From positions 1 to 64,000 of the forward strand of contig CAZFXN010000006.1 of NCBI GenBank assembly GCA_964523015.1: a stretch of DNA of 64,000 nucleotides, read 5' to 3'. Numbering within the stretch: position 1 is the stretch's first letter; the number at the start of each line of letters is the position of its first letter. The notes below the pieces were generated by a model. That model did not search any database. It worked only from the letters and a program-made list of their open reading frames with translations, and had not been told where the DNA came from. Made by a program: the position numbers and the translations under genes. Positions 1 through 8,467 of the stretch are shown here, piece by piece. Origin of the DNA: JAWXBT01 sp964523015. Lineage in GTDB: Bacteria; Bdellovibrionota_C; UBA2361; J135.

Positions 1-1704
1 ATCTTTTAGTACTAAAAGATTAGCTAAAAAGATCATTATTAAAACTGCACTAAATACAATGACGTTTACTACCCAGGTACTTCCAAATAGGAGGGCTAAT
101 CTGACTATTGCAGCTGACTCCATCAAGGTAAATCCTACCCCCATAAAGAGAAAATTTAAGTGTAGGCTTGATGAGGCATGGGTACGTTTTAAAATAAAAA
201 ATGAGAGCAGGATCAATAATACTAAAAAAATAAATAATTTTTGATAGATTGGTGCAATTGTTGGTCGCTCAATATAGAGAAATGGCCAGTTATCAACTGA
301 AGGAATATCGTTACCGAATCTAGTTACGTTTTCATTAGAATCTTTAAGTGTTGGAATATCCTTAGCGGCGATAATTAAAGTATTAAACAAAAATGGATCT
401 TCTGAAAATAAGATCTTAGATTGATCTCCAAAAGCAGCCCTTATAGTTGTGTATATTCTGCCATAAAGCCACGGCTTAAAAACTGAATAGTAAAGCGCGA
501 CCATACCGCCCTCTTTAAGGAGATCACGGGCCTTTGTTAGTGACTCAACTGTATAAACATAATTCTCTAACCTTAGATTTGCGACCCCAGAAAGTAATGT
601 TTGAGAATCAAGGGTGCCAAAAACAATTAAATCAAATTTTTCTTTAGTTGCTTCTAAAAAGTGCCTGGCATCGTCAAGTACTAAAGTGACCCTCTCATCA
701 GAGTAAGGTCGATGAGGATTCTCTTTTCGTCCTAAATCTAAAATAACAGGATCGATCTCTATCGCTGTTACTTTCTTTACTCCATTGGCTAAAGCAACAT
801 TAACATCGTTCCCAGTGCCAGCTCCTAAAACGAGGACTGATTCAGGATTGCGCCCCTCATTATGCTCTCGATAGACCACATAAGGAGAGCTAAATTTACC
901 AAGCATGAACTCTGCTTTATCTTTGTACTCTGGATCGGTCGAAGTAAAATTGAGTGCTTCTTGATGAAAACTTGAGTTAACCCAAACTGAGATACCAAGC
1001 GGATTTTTAAAGTGCTGCACTAAGTAGTAAGGACTCCATCTGGCATTATAGGCAGTGTTTGAAAAATCAAGGAATAAAATGCCCGATAAGATATAAATTA
1101 AAAGTACTGTTTTGTTTTTTTGAGATACAAATATAAATCCATATACAATCATTAATATTGCTGGCCAGATCCATGGAGGTAACAAAAAGTATGAACTTAA
1201 TGCAAAGATAATTGTGCCACCTAGGCTTCCTGCTATATCCCACGAATAAGCAACTAATCTTGGATGCTTATCCATCTCTTGAGCTAACGCTTGGCCCAGG
1301 GTTATGAATGGCAGTAAAGCAACAATAAAGGCCCAAACTACAGAGATAAGTATAGGTAATCTAATTTTACCCTCTGCTCCGGCTGGCGGCTGAAGCCAAA
1401 AGTGCACTACGGAAGCCTCCTCATAGACAACCATTCCACGGGTAAGGAGTAAAAAAACATAAACTCCAACAACACCAAATGGAAGTAAAAATGTGTACTG
1501 CGGTTTTTTTGATAAAATACACCCAAGCCCTAAGCCAAAAAAGCTCGACATTAAAATCAAATTAGAGAAATAAGAGAGGGAGTGATTTTCAGCAGGTAGT
1601 TGCCGAATAAAAGTTAGCTCAAGAATTAAGATAGTAGCCGCGACTAAGGAGATCCTAAACGGAGAGTTCTCTTTTAAGTTATAGAAAAACTTAGGCATCT
1701 GCAT
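1..1704 (-). CDS. Spermidine synthase-like membrane protein, 3' end outside the window
   Basis: This frame is open from an ATG at 1704 to the window edge (568 codons), so the C-terminus is missing. The N-terminal third is hydrophobic with several membrane segments. The middle is a Rossmann-type methyltransferase fold: LVLGAGTGNDVNVALA (about residue 290, SAM-binding glycine loop), an acidic AIEID strand end, then DDARHFL and FDLIVFGTLDSQ, the order seen in polyamine aminopropyltransferases (SpeE). Further hydrophobic segments follow towards the window edge. Membrane-fused SpeE-like proteins are widespread, but many have no proven aminopropyl transfer activity, so the substrate is unknown. A second ATG lies two codons in; an AGGG precedes the first one weakly. 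Confident as a family member, not as a spermidine synthase. Confidence 0.8.
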   Translation of the reverse strand, partial: MQMPKFFYNLKENSPFRISLVAATILILELTFIRQLPAENHSLSYFSNLILMSSFFGLGLGCILSKKPQYTFLLPFGVVGVYVFLLLTRGMVVYEEASVVHFWLQPPAGAEGKIRLPILISVVWAFIVALLPFITLGQALAQEMDKHPRLVAYSWDIAGSLGGTIIFALSSYFLLPPWIWPAILMIVYGFIFVSQKNKTVLLIYILSGILFLDFSNTAYNARWSPYYLVQHFKNPLGISVWVNSSFHQEALNFTSTDPEYKDKAEFMLGKFSSPYVVYREHNEGRNPESVLVLGAGTGNDVNVALANGVKKVTAIEIDPVILDLGRKENPHRPYSDERVTLVLDDARHFLEATKEKFDLIVFGTLDSQTLLSGVANLRLENYVYTVESLTKARDLLKEGGMVALYYSVFKPWLYGRIYTTIRAAFGDQSKILFSEDPFLFNTLIIAAKDIPTLKDSNENVTRFGNDIPSVDNWPFLYIERPTIAPIYQKLFIFLVLLILLSFFILKRTHASSSLHLNFLFMGVGFTLMESAAIVRLALLFGSTWVVNVIVFSAVLIMIFLANLLVLKD

Positions 1705-1800
1705 CTAATACCCTAAAGAGTGTGTTCTAAATAGATGTATTCCAACCATAGTAATCTTTTATTGAAAGTGCCTAGGTAATCAATTACAATCTTAAGCTAT

Positions 1801-2115
1801 ATGAATTATAAGAAATGGATCTTATTTTTAACCCTAATAATCCCAGCTAACCAATGCTTCGCTGGTGATGGTGCGACCCTAATCTTTAAAAGTGGCCAGG
1901 TAGTATTTCTTGATAACGGCTACAAAACCCTCTCTACTGGACTCCTTAAACTAGGACAAAATCAGAGTTCTAGAATGGAGCTAACTCTTGAGGGCTCCTC
2001 TTTCGTAATAGACCTCTCTGAAATAAATATCCTCTGTCGAGATCGCTGCACTAACATGGTGGTAGTCGACCAAAGAGATCCGGCTCGGACCACTCAAGAG
2101 AAACCTAAGAGATAA
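1801..2115 (+). CDS. Small secreted hypothetical protein
   Basis: This 104-residue protein has a clear Sec signal peptide: a Lys-Lys start, a hydrophobic stretch and a probable cleavage site after CFA near residue 21. The mature part is short, mostly beta-like, contains two close cysteines (about 79 and 83, CRDRC) and ends in a basic tail. I do not recognise a family. It is divergent from the aminopropyltransferase-like gene and convergent with the DUF192 gene, and the large inverted repeat at 2126-2210 begins 10 bases after its stop. No strong ribosome binding site is visible. Confidence 0.6.
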   Translation: MNYKKWILFLTLIIPANQCFAGDGATLIFKSGQVVFLDNGYKTLSTGLLKLGQNQSSRMELTLEGSSFVIDLSEINILCRDRCTNMVVVDQRDPARTTQEKPKR

Positions 2116-2125
2116 TAATTAATCT

Positions 2126-2210
2126 ACTTCCAATGATGTAATGGACCCGCCCTTTTGCTTTGCCGATTTCTGGCAAAGCAAAAGGGCGGGTCCATTACAT
2201 CATTGGAAGT
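2126..2210. repeat. 85-bp perfect stem-loop (39-bp arms, 7-base loop)
   Basis: The left arm at 2126-2164 is the exact reverse complement of the right arm at 2172-2210; the loop is GATTTCT. The arms begin ACTTCCAATG and end CATTGGAAGT, with a GC-rich centre. It lies between two convergent genes, 10 bases after one stop and 7 bases before the other, so it could end transcription in both directions; T or A runs flank it loosely. A perfect 39-bp stem is far longer than an ordinary terminator. Confidence 0.95.
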
Positions 2211-2217
2211 GAAAATT

Positions 2218-2733
2218 TTAAGTAGAGCTAGGTAACGTACTGCCGAAGATAACTTTATCTCCTGGTTTTAGGCCGAGTTTTTTTACGGTGCCGGCAAGTA
2301 GTTCGATGGCGTAACGGCTTTTGGAACCTATTGACCGGCTCTCTTGATTAAGAATGGGGAGATTTTCAAGGAAGCCAACGACCTTCATCTCTTCATTAAC
2401 AAAGATAATATCTAAAGAGATGTAGGTATTTTTCATGTAAAAAGAGAGATTATCACTCTCAGGAAAGATAAATATCATCCCACGGTTACTGGCCATTTCG
2501 CGGCGAAACATTAAGCCTCTAGCCCTAGCTTGTGGTGTGTTTACAATCTCGAGTTTAAATACACTACTAAATTCGTTACTGGATCCTGATGTTGTTTCAA
2601 ATCGAGCTGAGAGGATTGCGTTATCTGATTTGCCTAACCAGAAATGGTTAATGCCAACTGCTGCCAGAGTTAAAAATAAGACTCCACCAATAAAATATTT
2701 TAAGGCCCGAGCTTTTTTCTTCTGATTTCCCAT
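2218..2733 (-). CDS. DUF192 family exported protein
   Basis: A 171-residue protein with one N-terminal membrane anchor or signal (residues about 12-32), then a DUF192 domain. The diagnostic blocks are all present: the EIVNTPQARARGLMFR segment, GMIFIFPE, FYMKNTYISLDIIFV and the terminal LAGTVKKLGLKPGDKVIF. DUF192 proteins are small exported beta-barrel-like domains of unknown role. It starts 15 bases after the etfA stop on the same strand and is probably the last gene of the iclR-acd-etfBA transcript. The 85-bp stem-loop follows directly after its stop. Confidence 0.85.
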   Translation of the reverse strand: MGNQKKKARALKYFIGGVLFLTLAAVGINHFWLGKSDNAILSARFETTSGSSNEFSSVFKLEIVNTPQARARGLMFRREMASNRGMIFIFPESDNLSFYMKNTYISLDIIFVNEEMKVVGFLENLPILNQESRSIGSKSRYAIELLAGTVKKLGLKPGDKVIFGSTLPSST

Positions 2734-2748
2734 AGCAGTCTAACGAGA

Positions 2749-3732
2749 TTATCCCTTAGCTTTTTTTACTTCTTCAACTAATTGAGGTAGTGCCTCAAAA
2801 AGATCAGCAACTAATCCGTAATCAGCAATCTCAAATATTGGTGCTTCAGGATCCTTATTAATTGCAACAATAACTTTGGAATCTTTCATTCCAGCTAAAT
2901 GCTGAATAGCACCTGAGATGCCCACAGCGATATAGAGACTAGGAGCGACAACTTTACCAGTCTGCCCTACCTGCCAATCATTTGGTGCGTACCCTGAGTC
3001 GACTGCGGCTCTTGAAGCACCGATTGCAGCACCAAACACATCAGCTAATGGAGCCATCATCTGCATAAAAGTTTCTGAGGACTTTAGAGCACGCCCTCCA
3101 CTTACAATAACCTCAGCATCACTTAGCTCAGGACGCTCACTAGCTGAAGTTTCATAAGAAACAAACTCTCCCATCAGCTCTTTATTAAATGAAACAGTAA
3201 GTTCGGACTTACTTCCTTTAGCTCCACTTCCTTCAGCTGGCGCAAAAGCAGTTCCTCTAACGGTAATAACTTTATTCGGTGTTAATATCTCAACATCCCC
3301 TATTACATCCCCGGCATACATCGGTCGTTTAAATGTGCCATCAGAGTTAACTCCGATTATGTCAGAAGCCTGGCCAGCTTCTAAACCTACTGCAACTCGA
3401 GGCATAAGATCTTTACCGGTCGTGGTTGCTGGAGAAACTACAATACTACACCCTCCCTCAGAGGCAGCCGTTAAAAGAGCTTCAGAATAAGGAACAGATA
3501 GATAATTTTTTAGCTCAGGTGCTTCAGAAAAATATACCTGATCAAATCCAAACGTAAGCGCTTCATCAGCAGCAGCACTAGCTCCTGGACCAAAGCATGC
3601 TCCAATAATCTTTGGGGCACCGCCCTGTGTTTTGATCTGTGTTTTTATTTCAGTGGCAGCTGTAATGGAACACTTTGTTACCTTTGAGATCTTACCTTCA
3701 CTTTGCTGAACGAACACTAAAACATTACTCAT
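2749..3732 (-). CDS. etfA: Electron transfer flavoprotein alpha subunit
   Basis: EtfA carries the FAD that passes electrons from acyl-CoA dehydrogenases to the membrane quinone pool through ETF-quinone oxidoreductase. The C-terminal FAD-binding domain has the family signature (GASRAAVDSGY, QVGQTGKVVAPSLYIAVGISGAIQH, INKDPEAPIFEIADYGLV). Length, about 327 residues, is normal. I place the start at the ATG at 3732, preceded by AAAGG at good spacing; a GTG two codons upstream overlaps that ribosome site. It lies 37 bases after etfB in an operon with acyl-CoA dehydrogenase, which fits its role. Confidence 0.96.
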   Translation of the reverse strand: MSNVLVFVQQSEGKISKVTKCSITAATEIKTQIKTQGGAPKIIGACFGPGASAAADEALTFGFDQVYFSEAPELKNYLSVPYSEALLTAASEGGCSIVVSPATTTGKDLMPRVAVGLEAGQASDIIGVNSDGTFKRPMYAGDVIGDVEILTPNKVITVRGTAFAPAEGSGAKGSKSELTVSFNKELMGEFVSYETSASERPELSDAEVIVSGGRALKSSETFMQMMAPLADVFGAAIGASRAAVDSGYAPNDWQVGQTGKVVAPSLYIAVGISGAIQHLAGMKDSKVIVAINKDPEAPIFEIADYGLVADLFEALPQLVEEVKKAKG

Positions 3733-3769
3733 AATCACCTTTGAAATTTGTATAGAATGACTGATAAGA

Positions 3770-4519
3770 CTAAATTACCTTTGCCTCATTTTTAAGTGCA
3801 GCAACTAGAGCCACCACAGAATCTACTTTTTTACCACCCTGTCTGCTCTTTGGTGGAACCATTTTATGAACCTTAAGTTTGGTTTTTGCTTCGACTCCTA
3901 AAGATTCTAATGTTAATTCCTCTAAAGGTTTCTTCTTAGCCTTCATGATTCCAGGTAAAGATGCATAACGCGGTTGATTCAATCTAAGATCAGTTGATAC
4001 TACACAAGGGCATTTAATTTTGATCGTCTCTAGTCCACCATCAACTTCTCTAGTAACAGTTACAGAATCACCCTCAAGTGCCACCTTTGAAGCAAAGCAA
4101 GCCTGCCCAACTTTCAGCCTAGCCGCGATCAATTGAGGCGTTTGACTTGCATCAGAATCGATAGCTTGCTTACCCATTATGATAAGTCCGTATCCACCTT
4201 TTTTAAAAACTTCGACTAGAATTCTTGAGGCTAAATCTGAATCAACATACTCATCAGTCTTTACCAGGACTCCACTATCTGCGCCCATGGCCATAGTGTA
4301 TCTAAGCTGTTGAGTTGTATCCTCAGGACCAATCGATACAACGATAACCTCTGTTGCTTGACCTGCTTCTTTTAATTTTAGGGCTTCCTCAACAGCGATC
4401 TCATCAAACGGATTGACGATCCACTTAATATCCTGAGTTTCTACACCAGATCCATCAGCCTTTACTTTGATCTTAGCTTCGTAATCCGGGACTCTTTTAA
4501 TTGGTACTAATATCTTCAT
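3770..4519 (-). CDS. etfB: Electron transfer flavoprotein beta subunit
   Basis: EtfB is the AMP-binding partner of EtfA. The protein opens MKILVPIKRVPDYE, followed by IKWIVNPFDEIAVEEALKLKE and a VSIGPEDTTQQLR segment with AMADGADSG-like text (MAMGADSG), all typical of the family. The C-terminal RYASLPGIMKAKKKPLE is the recognition loop that contacts the dehydrogenase. The canonical ATG at 4519 is preferred over a TTG two codons upstream. Length, 249 residues, is normal. It sits between acyl-CoA dehydrogenase (30 bases upstream) and etfA. Confidence 0.96.
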   Translation of the reverse strand: MKILVPIKRVPDYEAKIKVKADGSGVETQDIKWIVNPFDEIAVEEALKLKEAGQATEVIVVSIGPEDTTQQLRYTMAMGADSGVLVKTDEYVDSDLASRILVEVFKKGGYGLIIMGKQAIDSDASQTPQLIAARLKVGQACFASKVALEGDSVTVTREVDGGLETIKIKCPCVVSTDLRLNQPRYASLPGIMKAKKKPLEELTLESLGVEAKTKLKVHKMVPPKSRQGGKKVDSVVALVAALKNEAKVI

Positions 4520-4549
4520 AAACAACCCATATTAAATTACTTAGGAAAG

Positions 4550-5698
4550 TTAACCCTTAAGTAGCTCTCGAGCAATAACAAGTCTTTGAATCTGACTTGT
4601 TCCCTCATAAATCTGTAAAAGCTTAGCATCGCGCATTAATTTTTCGACAGGGTAATCTTTAGTATAGCCATATCCACCAAAGATCTGAACTGCATTAGTT
4701 GTTACATCCATTGCAATATCAGCTGAGAAACGCTTGGCCATGCTTGACTCTAATGAGGCACTTTTGCCAGCATCTAAAAGAGCCGCAGCGCGCAGGGTCA
4801 GTAATCTCGCCGCATCTATATCGGTTGCCATATCAGCTAACATAAACTGAATTCCCTGAAATGCTGAGATGGATTGCCCAAACTGCTTTCTCTCTTTGGC
4901 ATAGGCTATGCTGTGTTTAAGAGCGGCCCTAGCAAGACCAACAGCCATAATAGCTGTTAAGGGACGGGAAAGATCTAAGGTCTTCATAGCAATTGAAAAT
5001 CCTTCACCTTCTTTTCCAATTAAATTTTCGGTAGGAACTTTTACATTATCAAAAGTTACTGTTGTGGTATTTGAGCACCGCTGTCCCATTTTATTTTCAT
5101 GATGTCCGCGAGAAATTCCCTTACTGTCAGCAGGTACGGCAATACAACAGATCCCTTTATGTTTTTTTGATTTATCAATCGTGGCAAAAACTGTGTAGTG
5201 GCTAGCCAGGCCACCATTTGTGATCCACTGTTTGCTGCCATTAATAACGTAAGTATCCCCTTCCTTTTTTATAGTAGTTGATAATCCGGCCGCATCAGAT
5301 CCAGCACCCGGTTCAGTCAGACAGAAAGACGCAAAAAGACCCCCTTTAGTAATAGGACTTATAAAAGTCTCTTTCTGTTTATCAGTGCCCCCGATATGGA
5401 TAGGTAATAAAGCAAGGTCATTTGCAACAATTGAAGTTGCCATCCCAGCACAACCAGCTGACAACTCCTCAGTCACTAAACATGCATCAAAGGCATTTAG
5501 TCCAACTCCGCCAAATTCCTGAGGCAAAAGGAGATTAATAAATCCTAACTGATGTACCTTTTTAAATATTTCGTGTGGGAAATCTCCAGATTGATCAAAC
5601 TTCCCTGCAACAGGAGTAATCTCCCGTTCAGTGAATTTTCTCACCTCGGATCTTAATGACTCCTGCTCGTCTGTTAAGCGGGAAAGTCCTTCATGCAT
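4550..5698 (-). CDS. Acyl-CoA dehydrogenase
   Basis: This 382-residue FAD enzyme oxidises an acyl-CoA to the trans-2-enoyl-CoA and hands electrons to ETF, which is encoded next door. It has the full domain order: an N-terminal helical domain, the middle beta domain with FCLTEPGAGSDA and WITNG flavin contacts, and the C-terminal helical domain with RKQFG, FGGYGYTKDYPVEKLMRDAK and LQIYEGTSQIQ. The catalytic glutamate is in the last block (about E365), as in short- and medium-chain or butyryl-CoA dehydrogenases rather than isovaleryl-type enzymes. Chain length cannot be fixed from sequence alone. It follows the IclR gene by 11 bases. Confidence 0.94.
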   Translation of the reverse strand: MHEGLSRLTDEQESLRSEVRKFTEREITPVAGKFDQSGDFPHEIFKKVHQLGFINLLLPQEFGGVGLNAFDACLVTEELSAGCAGMATSIVANDLALLPIHIGGTDKQKETFISPITKGGLFASFCLTEPGAGSDAAGLSTTIKKEGDTYVINGSKQWITNGGLASHYTVFATIDKSKKHKGICCIAVPADSKGISRGHHENKMGQRCSNTTTVTFDNVKVPTENLIGKEGEGFSIAMKTLDLSRPLTAIMAVGLARAALKHSIAYAKERKQFGQSISAFQGIQFMLADMATDIDAARLLTLRAAALLDAGKSASLESSMAKRFSADIAMDVTTNAVQIFGGYGYTKDYPVEKLMRDAKLLQIYEGTSQIQRLVIARELLKG

Positions 5699-5709
5699 GA
5701 TCTTTCGAC

Positions 5710-6525
5710 TTAAATACTCTTTGTTATTCGAGTGTCTTTGCCAGAAGTTGAAAGTTCCTTCTCGATCCCAGCAACAAGTCCACGCTTCATTGCACCAAGT
5801 GCAGTAGAAAGCTGAGCTGCTGCTTCTTCAAGTTTCGGAGTTATCTCATCAACTTTAGCACGATACTGAGGAGCTAAAACTTCGATAGCGGCAACAACTT
5901 CGTTGTTAACACCAGTTACAACTTTAGACATTGAAACTACGTCTGCTTCAATTGCAGCGCGATCCATAATATAACCAGAGTTTCGTAGCTCCTGAAGTTG
6001 GTTTCTAATCGCTGCATCCTGAGGCTTATTACCAGCTAAAAGCTCAGCTAGTACTGAGTCTTGAAGCTGGGCAGTTAAAAGTCGACCAGCTGCATTCTCT
6101 TTTGCTGGCATAGCCACAGCAACACGCTGCATTACTTTTACAGGGCGTTTTGACTCTACAGAGATTGGGAATTGAACACTACCGTTCTGTAATGTGGCTA
6201 AAGAAACAGTCTCACCTATTACTTCAGAGAGCTTTTTAATAATTGGATATGCTCTTGAAACAAGGGAACTGTGGGTTAAATAAGCTTGTCCTAATTGGAG
6301 AGCTTTAACACCAAGTCGATAGTCTTCACTCTCACGATTCTGCTCAACGTATCCACGAAGCTCTAATGTTGCTAATAGTCGAAACACATTATTTTTGTGA
6401 AGCTTCAGTCTTTTTGAAAGTTCTGTCACTCCAATCTCTGGTTGATTCCCGGCAAGTTCTTCAAGAACATCCAAAGAATGAGATACTGACTGTATGAGGT
6501 AGTTTGACTTATCTCGCTTAACCAT
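5710..6525 (-). CDS. IclR family transcriptional regulator
   Basis: Residues 1-80 form the IclR winged helix (SVSHSLDVLEELA, then VTELSKRLKLHKNNVFRLLATLELRGYVEQ). The remainder is the IclR effector-binding domain, with the typical LGQ..., PVKVMQRVAVAMPA and AAGRLLTA text, although the usual cysteine-containing end of the domain is poorly conserved. At 271 residues it is full length. It is the first gene of the acd-etfB-etfA operon, so it probably controls fatty-acid or amino-acid oxidation genes in response to an acyl or aromatic metabolite. AGGG lies six bases upstream of its ATG. A promoter and a candidate operator sit just upstream. Confidence 0.9.
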   Translation of the reverse strand: MVKRDKSNYLIQSVSHSLDVLEELAGNQPEIGVTELSKRLKLHKNNVFRLLATLELRGYVEQNRESEDYRLGVKALQLGQAYLTHSSLVSRAYPIIKKLSEVIGETVSLATLQNGSVQFPISVESKRPVKVMQRVAVAMPAKENAAGRLLTAQLQDSVLAELLAGNKPQDAAIRNQLQELRNSGYIMDRAAIEADVVSMSKVVTGVNNEVVAAIEVLAPQYRAKVDEITPKLEEAAAQLSTALGAMKRGLVAGIEKELSTSGKDTRITKSI

Positions 6526-6589
6526 GCCTGCCCTAAATAAACATAAAAATTACAACTTGAAACTGGAGGTTCGCAAGTACTGCTGCGGT

Positions 6590-6619
6590 TGGAACTCACT
6601 GTCGTGACAGAAAATTCCA
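6590..6619. promoter_or_regulatory. Candidate IclR-type operator
   Basis: This 30-bp dyad has TGGAA and TTCCA as outer halves and CTGTC/GACAG as an inner dyad, centred near 6604. The outer halves match the halves of the known IclR-family box (TGGAAATNATTTCCA), although the spacing here is longer. It lies 65 bases upstream of the iclR start codon and downstream of the predicted transcription start, the right place for autorepression by road-block. The operator assignment is inference. Confidence 0.5.
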
Positions 6620-6645
6620 CAGACCATCAGAATTCGTGAAATAGA

Positions 6646-6674
6646 GTTATATTAAGATAAGCGGGGAAAATCAA
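6646..6674 (-). promoter_or_regulatory. Sigma-70 promoter for the iclR-acd-etfBA operon
   Basis: On the minus strand a -35 TTGATT (6669-6674) is separated by exactly 17 bases from a -10 TATAAC (6646-6651). Four and five of six positions match consensus. It faces the iclR gene with a leader of about 110 bases that contains the candidate operator. Confidence 0.55.
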
Positions 6675-6724
6675 ACAGTAAATGAAAGTTCTACCTTTGT
6701 TCGATGAATAATGTTTAGTGCAGG

Positions 6725-7516
6725 CTATAATTTAAATAGATTCGATGGGTTATATAATTTTGCTGGAAGCGTTATTAACTTCTCAACTAGTCGGAGAGCA
6801 CCCCTTGCAAAAACAGTACGATCTGTGCATCGATGTGTTACTTCAATTCTCTCTCCTGGCCCAAAAAAATGAACAGTGTGTTCTCCAACAACATCTCCAC
6901 CTCTTAAGCTCTGAATTCCGATCTCTCTATCTTTTCTAGAGTCAAAGGTGTCGCCTCGGTTGGTTACAATTTCATCTGCTCGCTCTTCAGAAAGAACTCT
7001 GGCCAAAGTTAGAGCAGTGCCAGATGGAGCATCTTTTTTTAGCCTGTGATGAGTTTCGCAGATCTCTACATCAAAAGTTGGTCCAAGATACTGTGAAGCA
7101 ATCTTAGAAAGTTCATTTAATACAAATACACCAAGTGAGGTATTTGAAGCTAGTAGTATTGGTATGCGCTTAGAGAATTCAGCAATCATTGCCCGCTCAT
7201 TCTCATTATGTCCAGTTGTTGCAATCAGAACTGGCTTTTTGAATTTCTCACATGCTGACAATAATTTCTCTGTAAAGGAGGCACTTGAAAAATCTACCAC
7301 TACATCACTTTTCTTTATGCAGTCTTCAATATCTGAAGAGTATAAAACACTGTGATTTAAAGGGGGATTTTCAATTAAAACAGGAGAGTCAAGGATAGAT
7401 GAATGCTCTTTTTCTAGTGCACTAACAAGCTCAAAGTTAGGATATTCATGTAGTACTTTTAGAATAGTACTACCCATTCTTCCAGAAGCTCCACTTATGC
7501 AAAGTTTAATCGCCAT
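6725..7516 (-). CDS. dapB: 4-hydroxy-tetrahydrodipicolinate reductase
   Basis: DapB reduces the DapA product to tetrahydrodipicolinate with NAD(P)H, in the cytoplasmic lysine/meso-diaminopimelate pathway. The N-terminal Rossmann motif is ISGASGRMGS, VVVDFSS and ATTGH follow, and the substrate site ETHHRLKKDAPSGTAL carries the catalytic His pair and Lys. The late block GGDVVGEHTVHFFGPGERIEVTH is also diagnostic. Length, 263 residues, is normal. It lies 32 bases after dapA on the same strand and probably ends the dnaG-to-dapB gene run. Confidence 0.96.
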   Translation of the reverse strand: MAIKLCISGASGRMGSTILKVLHEYPNFELVSALEKEHSSILDSPVLIENPPLNHSVLYSSDIEDCIKKSDVVVDFSSASFTEKLLSACEKFKKPVLIATTGHNENERAMIAEFSKRIPILLASNTSLGVFVLNELSKIASQYLGPTFDVEICETHHRLKKDAPSGTALTLARVLSEERADEIVTNRGDTFDSRKDREIGIQSLRGGDVVGEHTVHFFGPGERIEVTHRCTDRTVFARGALRLVEKLITLPAKLYNPSNLFKL

Positions 7517-7548
7517 ATCTCTTTATTAACCTTATTATCGGAAAAAGT

Positions 7549-8448
7549 TTATTCGAAAAGCGAACCTATTTTTTTCTTAGTCACTTCACTGGCCGGAAGC
7601 AAAGGAAGTCGTACCGATGCAAAATCTATTATCTTTCTCTGACAAAGTGCTTCCTTCACTGGAACAGGATTTGTCTCCATAAACATGGCCTGTACGATCG
7701 GTAAAAGATTTAGCTGAGCTTCCTTCGCTTTGCCCCACTCTCCATTCAAACAACCATCAGTTATTTGAACAAACATCTCTGGAACAATATTAGCAGTAGC
7801 AGAGATAACACCTCGGCCTCCAGCAGTCATGCAGGAGTAAACGATATAATCTTCACCAGCTAAAATAGAAATTTTATCAGCACATAATCTTATATACTGA
7901 AGTAGCTGCTCAATATTCCCTGAAGCTTCTTTAACTCCTATAACGATTTTTTCATCAGCCAACTTAGCTAATGTTTCAGGAAGTAAATTAGAAACAGTTC
8001 GGCCTGGTACGTTGTAAGCTATGATTGGGAGTGCTGTACTACTCTTAATCTCTTTAAAATGAGCTAAAATACCGTCCTGTGATGGCTTATTATAATAAGG
8101 AAGCACAACTAATAGCCCATCGACTCGAAGCTCTTCACAAGTTCTAGCAATGCTGATCCCTTTTTTTGTACTATTAGCACTGACCCCAGCAATTACGGGA
8201 ACACGATTAGAGACATGCTTTACTGTCGCATCAACCACAGCTTCAAATTCACCCTCACTTAAAGTAGCCGCCTCTCCGGTGGAACCTGAAACAACAAGTC
8301 CATTGACCTTGGCATTGATTAAATAATCAATTAACCGCTTAAGTGAGTTGAAATCTATCTCTGATCCATCCTTACTAAATGGTGTAGCAATTGCTGGATA
8401 TGTTCCAAATAAGTTTTGTGGAGTAAGTGTCAGCGGAGTAAGTTTCAT
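7549..8448 (-). CDS. dapA: 4-hydroxy-tetrahydrodipicolinate synthase
   Basis: DapA condenses pyruvate with aspartate semialdehyde, the first committed step towards diaminopimelate and lysine. The TIM barrel shows GSTGEAATLSEGE (substrate site threonines), the catalytic tyrosine in AYNVPGRT and the Schiff-base lysine in IVIGVKEASGN. Length, 299 residues, fits. AGGAG lies six bases upstream of the ATG, supporting this start. It is followed directly by dapB, and preceded by a lipoprotein gene and an argD-type aminotransferase. Confidence 0.96.
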   Translation of the reverse strand: MKLTPLTLTPQNLFGTYPAIATPFSKDGSEIDFNSLKRLIDYLINAKVNGLVVSGSTGEAATLSEGEFEAVVDATVKHVSNRVPVIAGVSANSTKKGISIARTCEELRVDGLLVVLPYYNKPSQDGILAHFKEIKSSTALPIIAYNVPGRTVSNLLPETLAKLADEKIVIGVKEASGNIEQLLQYIRLCADKISILAGEDYIVYSCMTAGGRGVISATANIVPEMFVQITDGCLNGEWGKAKEAQLNLLPIVQAMFMETNPVPVKEALCQRKIIDFASVRLPLLPASEVTKKKIGSLFE

Positions 8449-8467
8449 TTGTTTCTCCTAAATGTAA

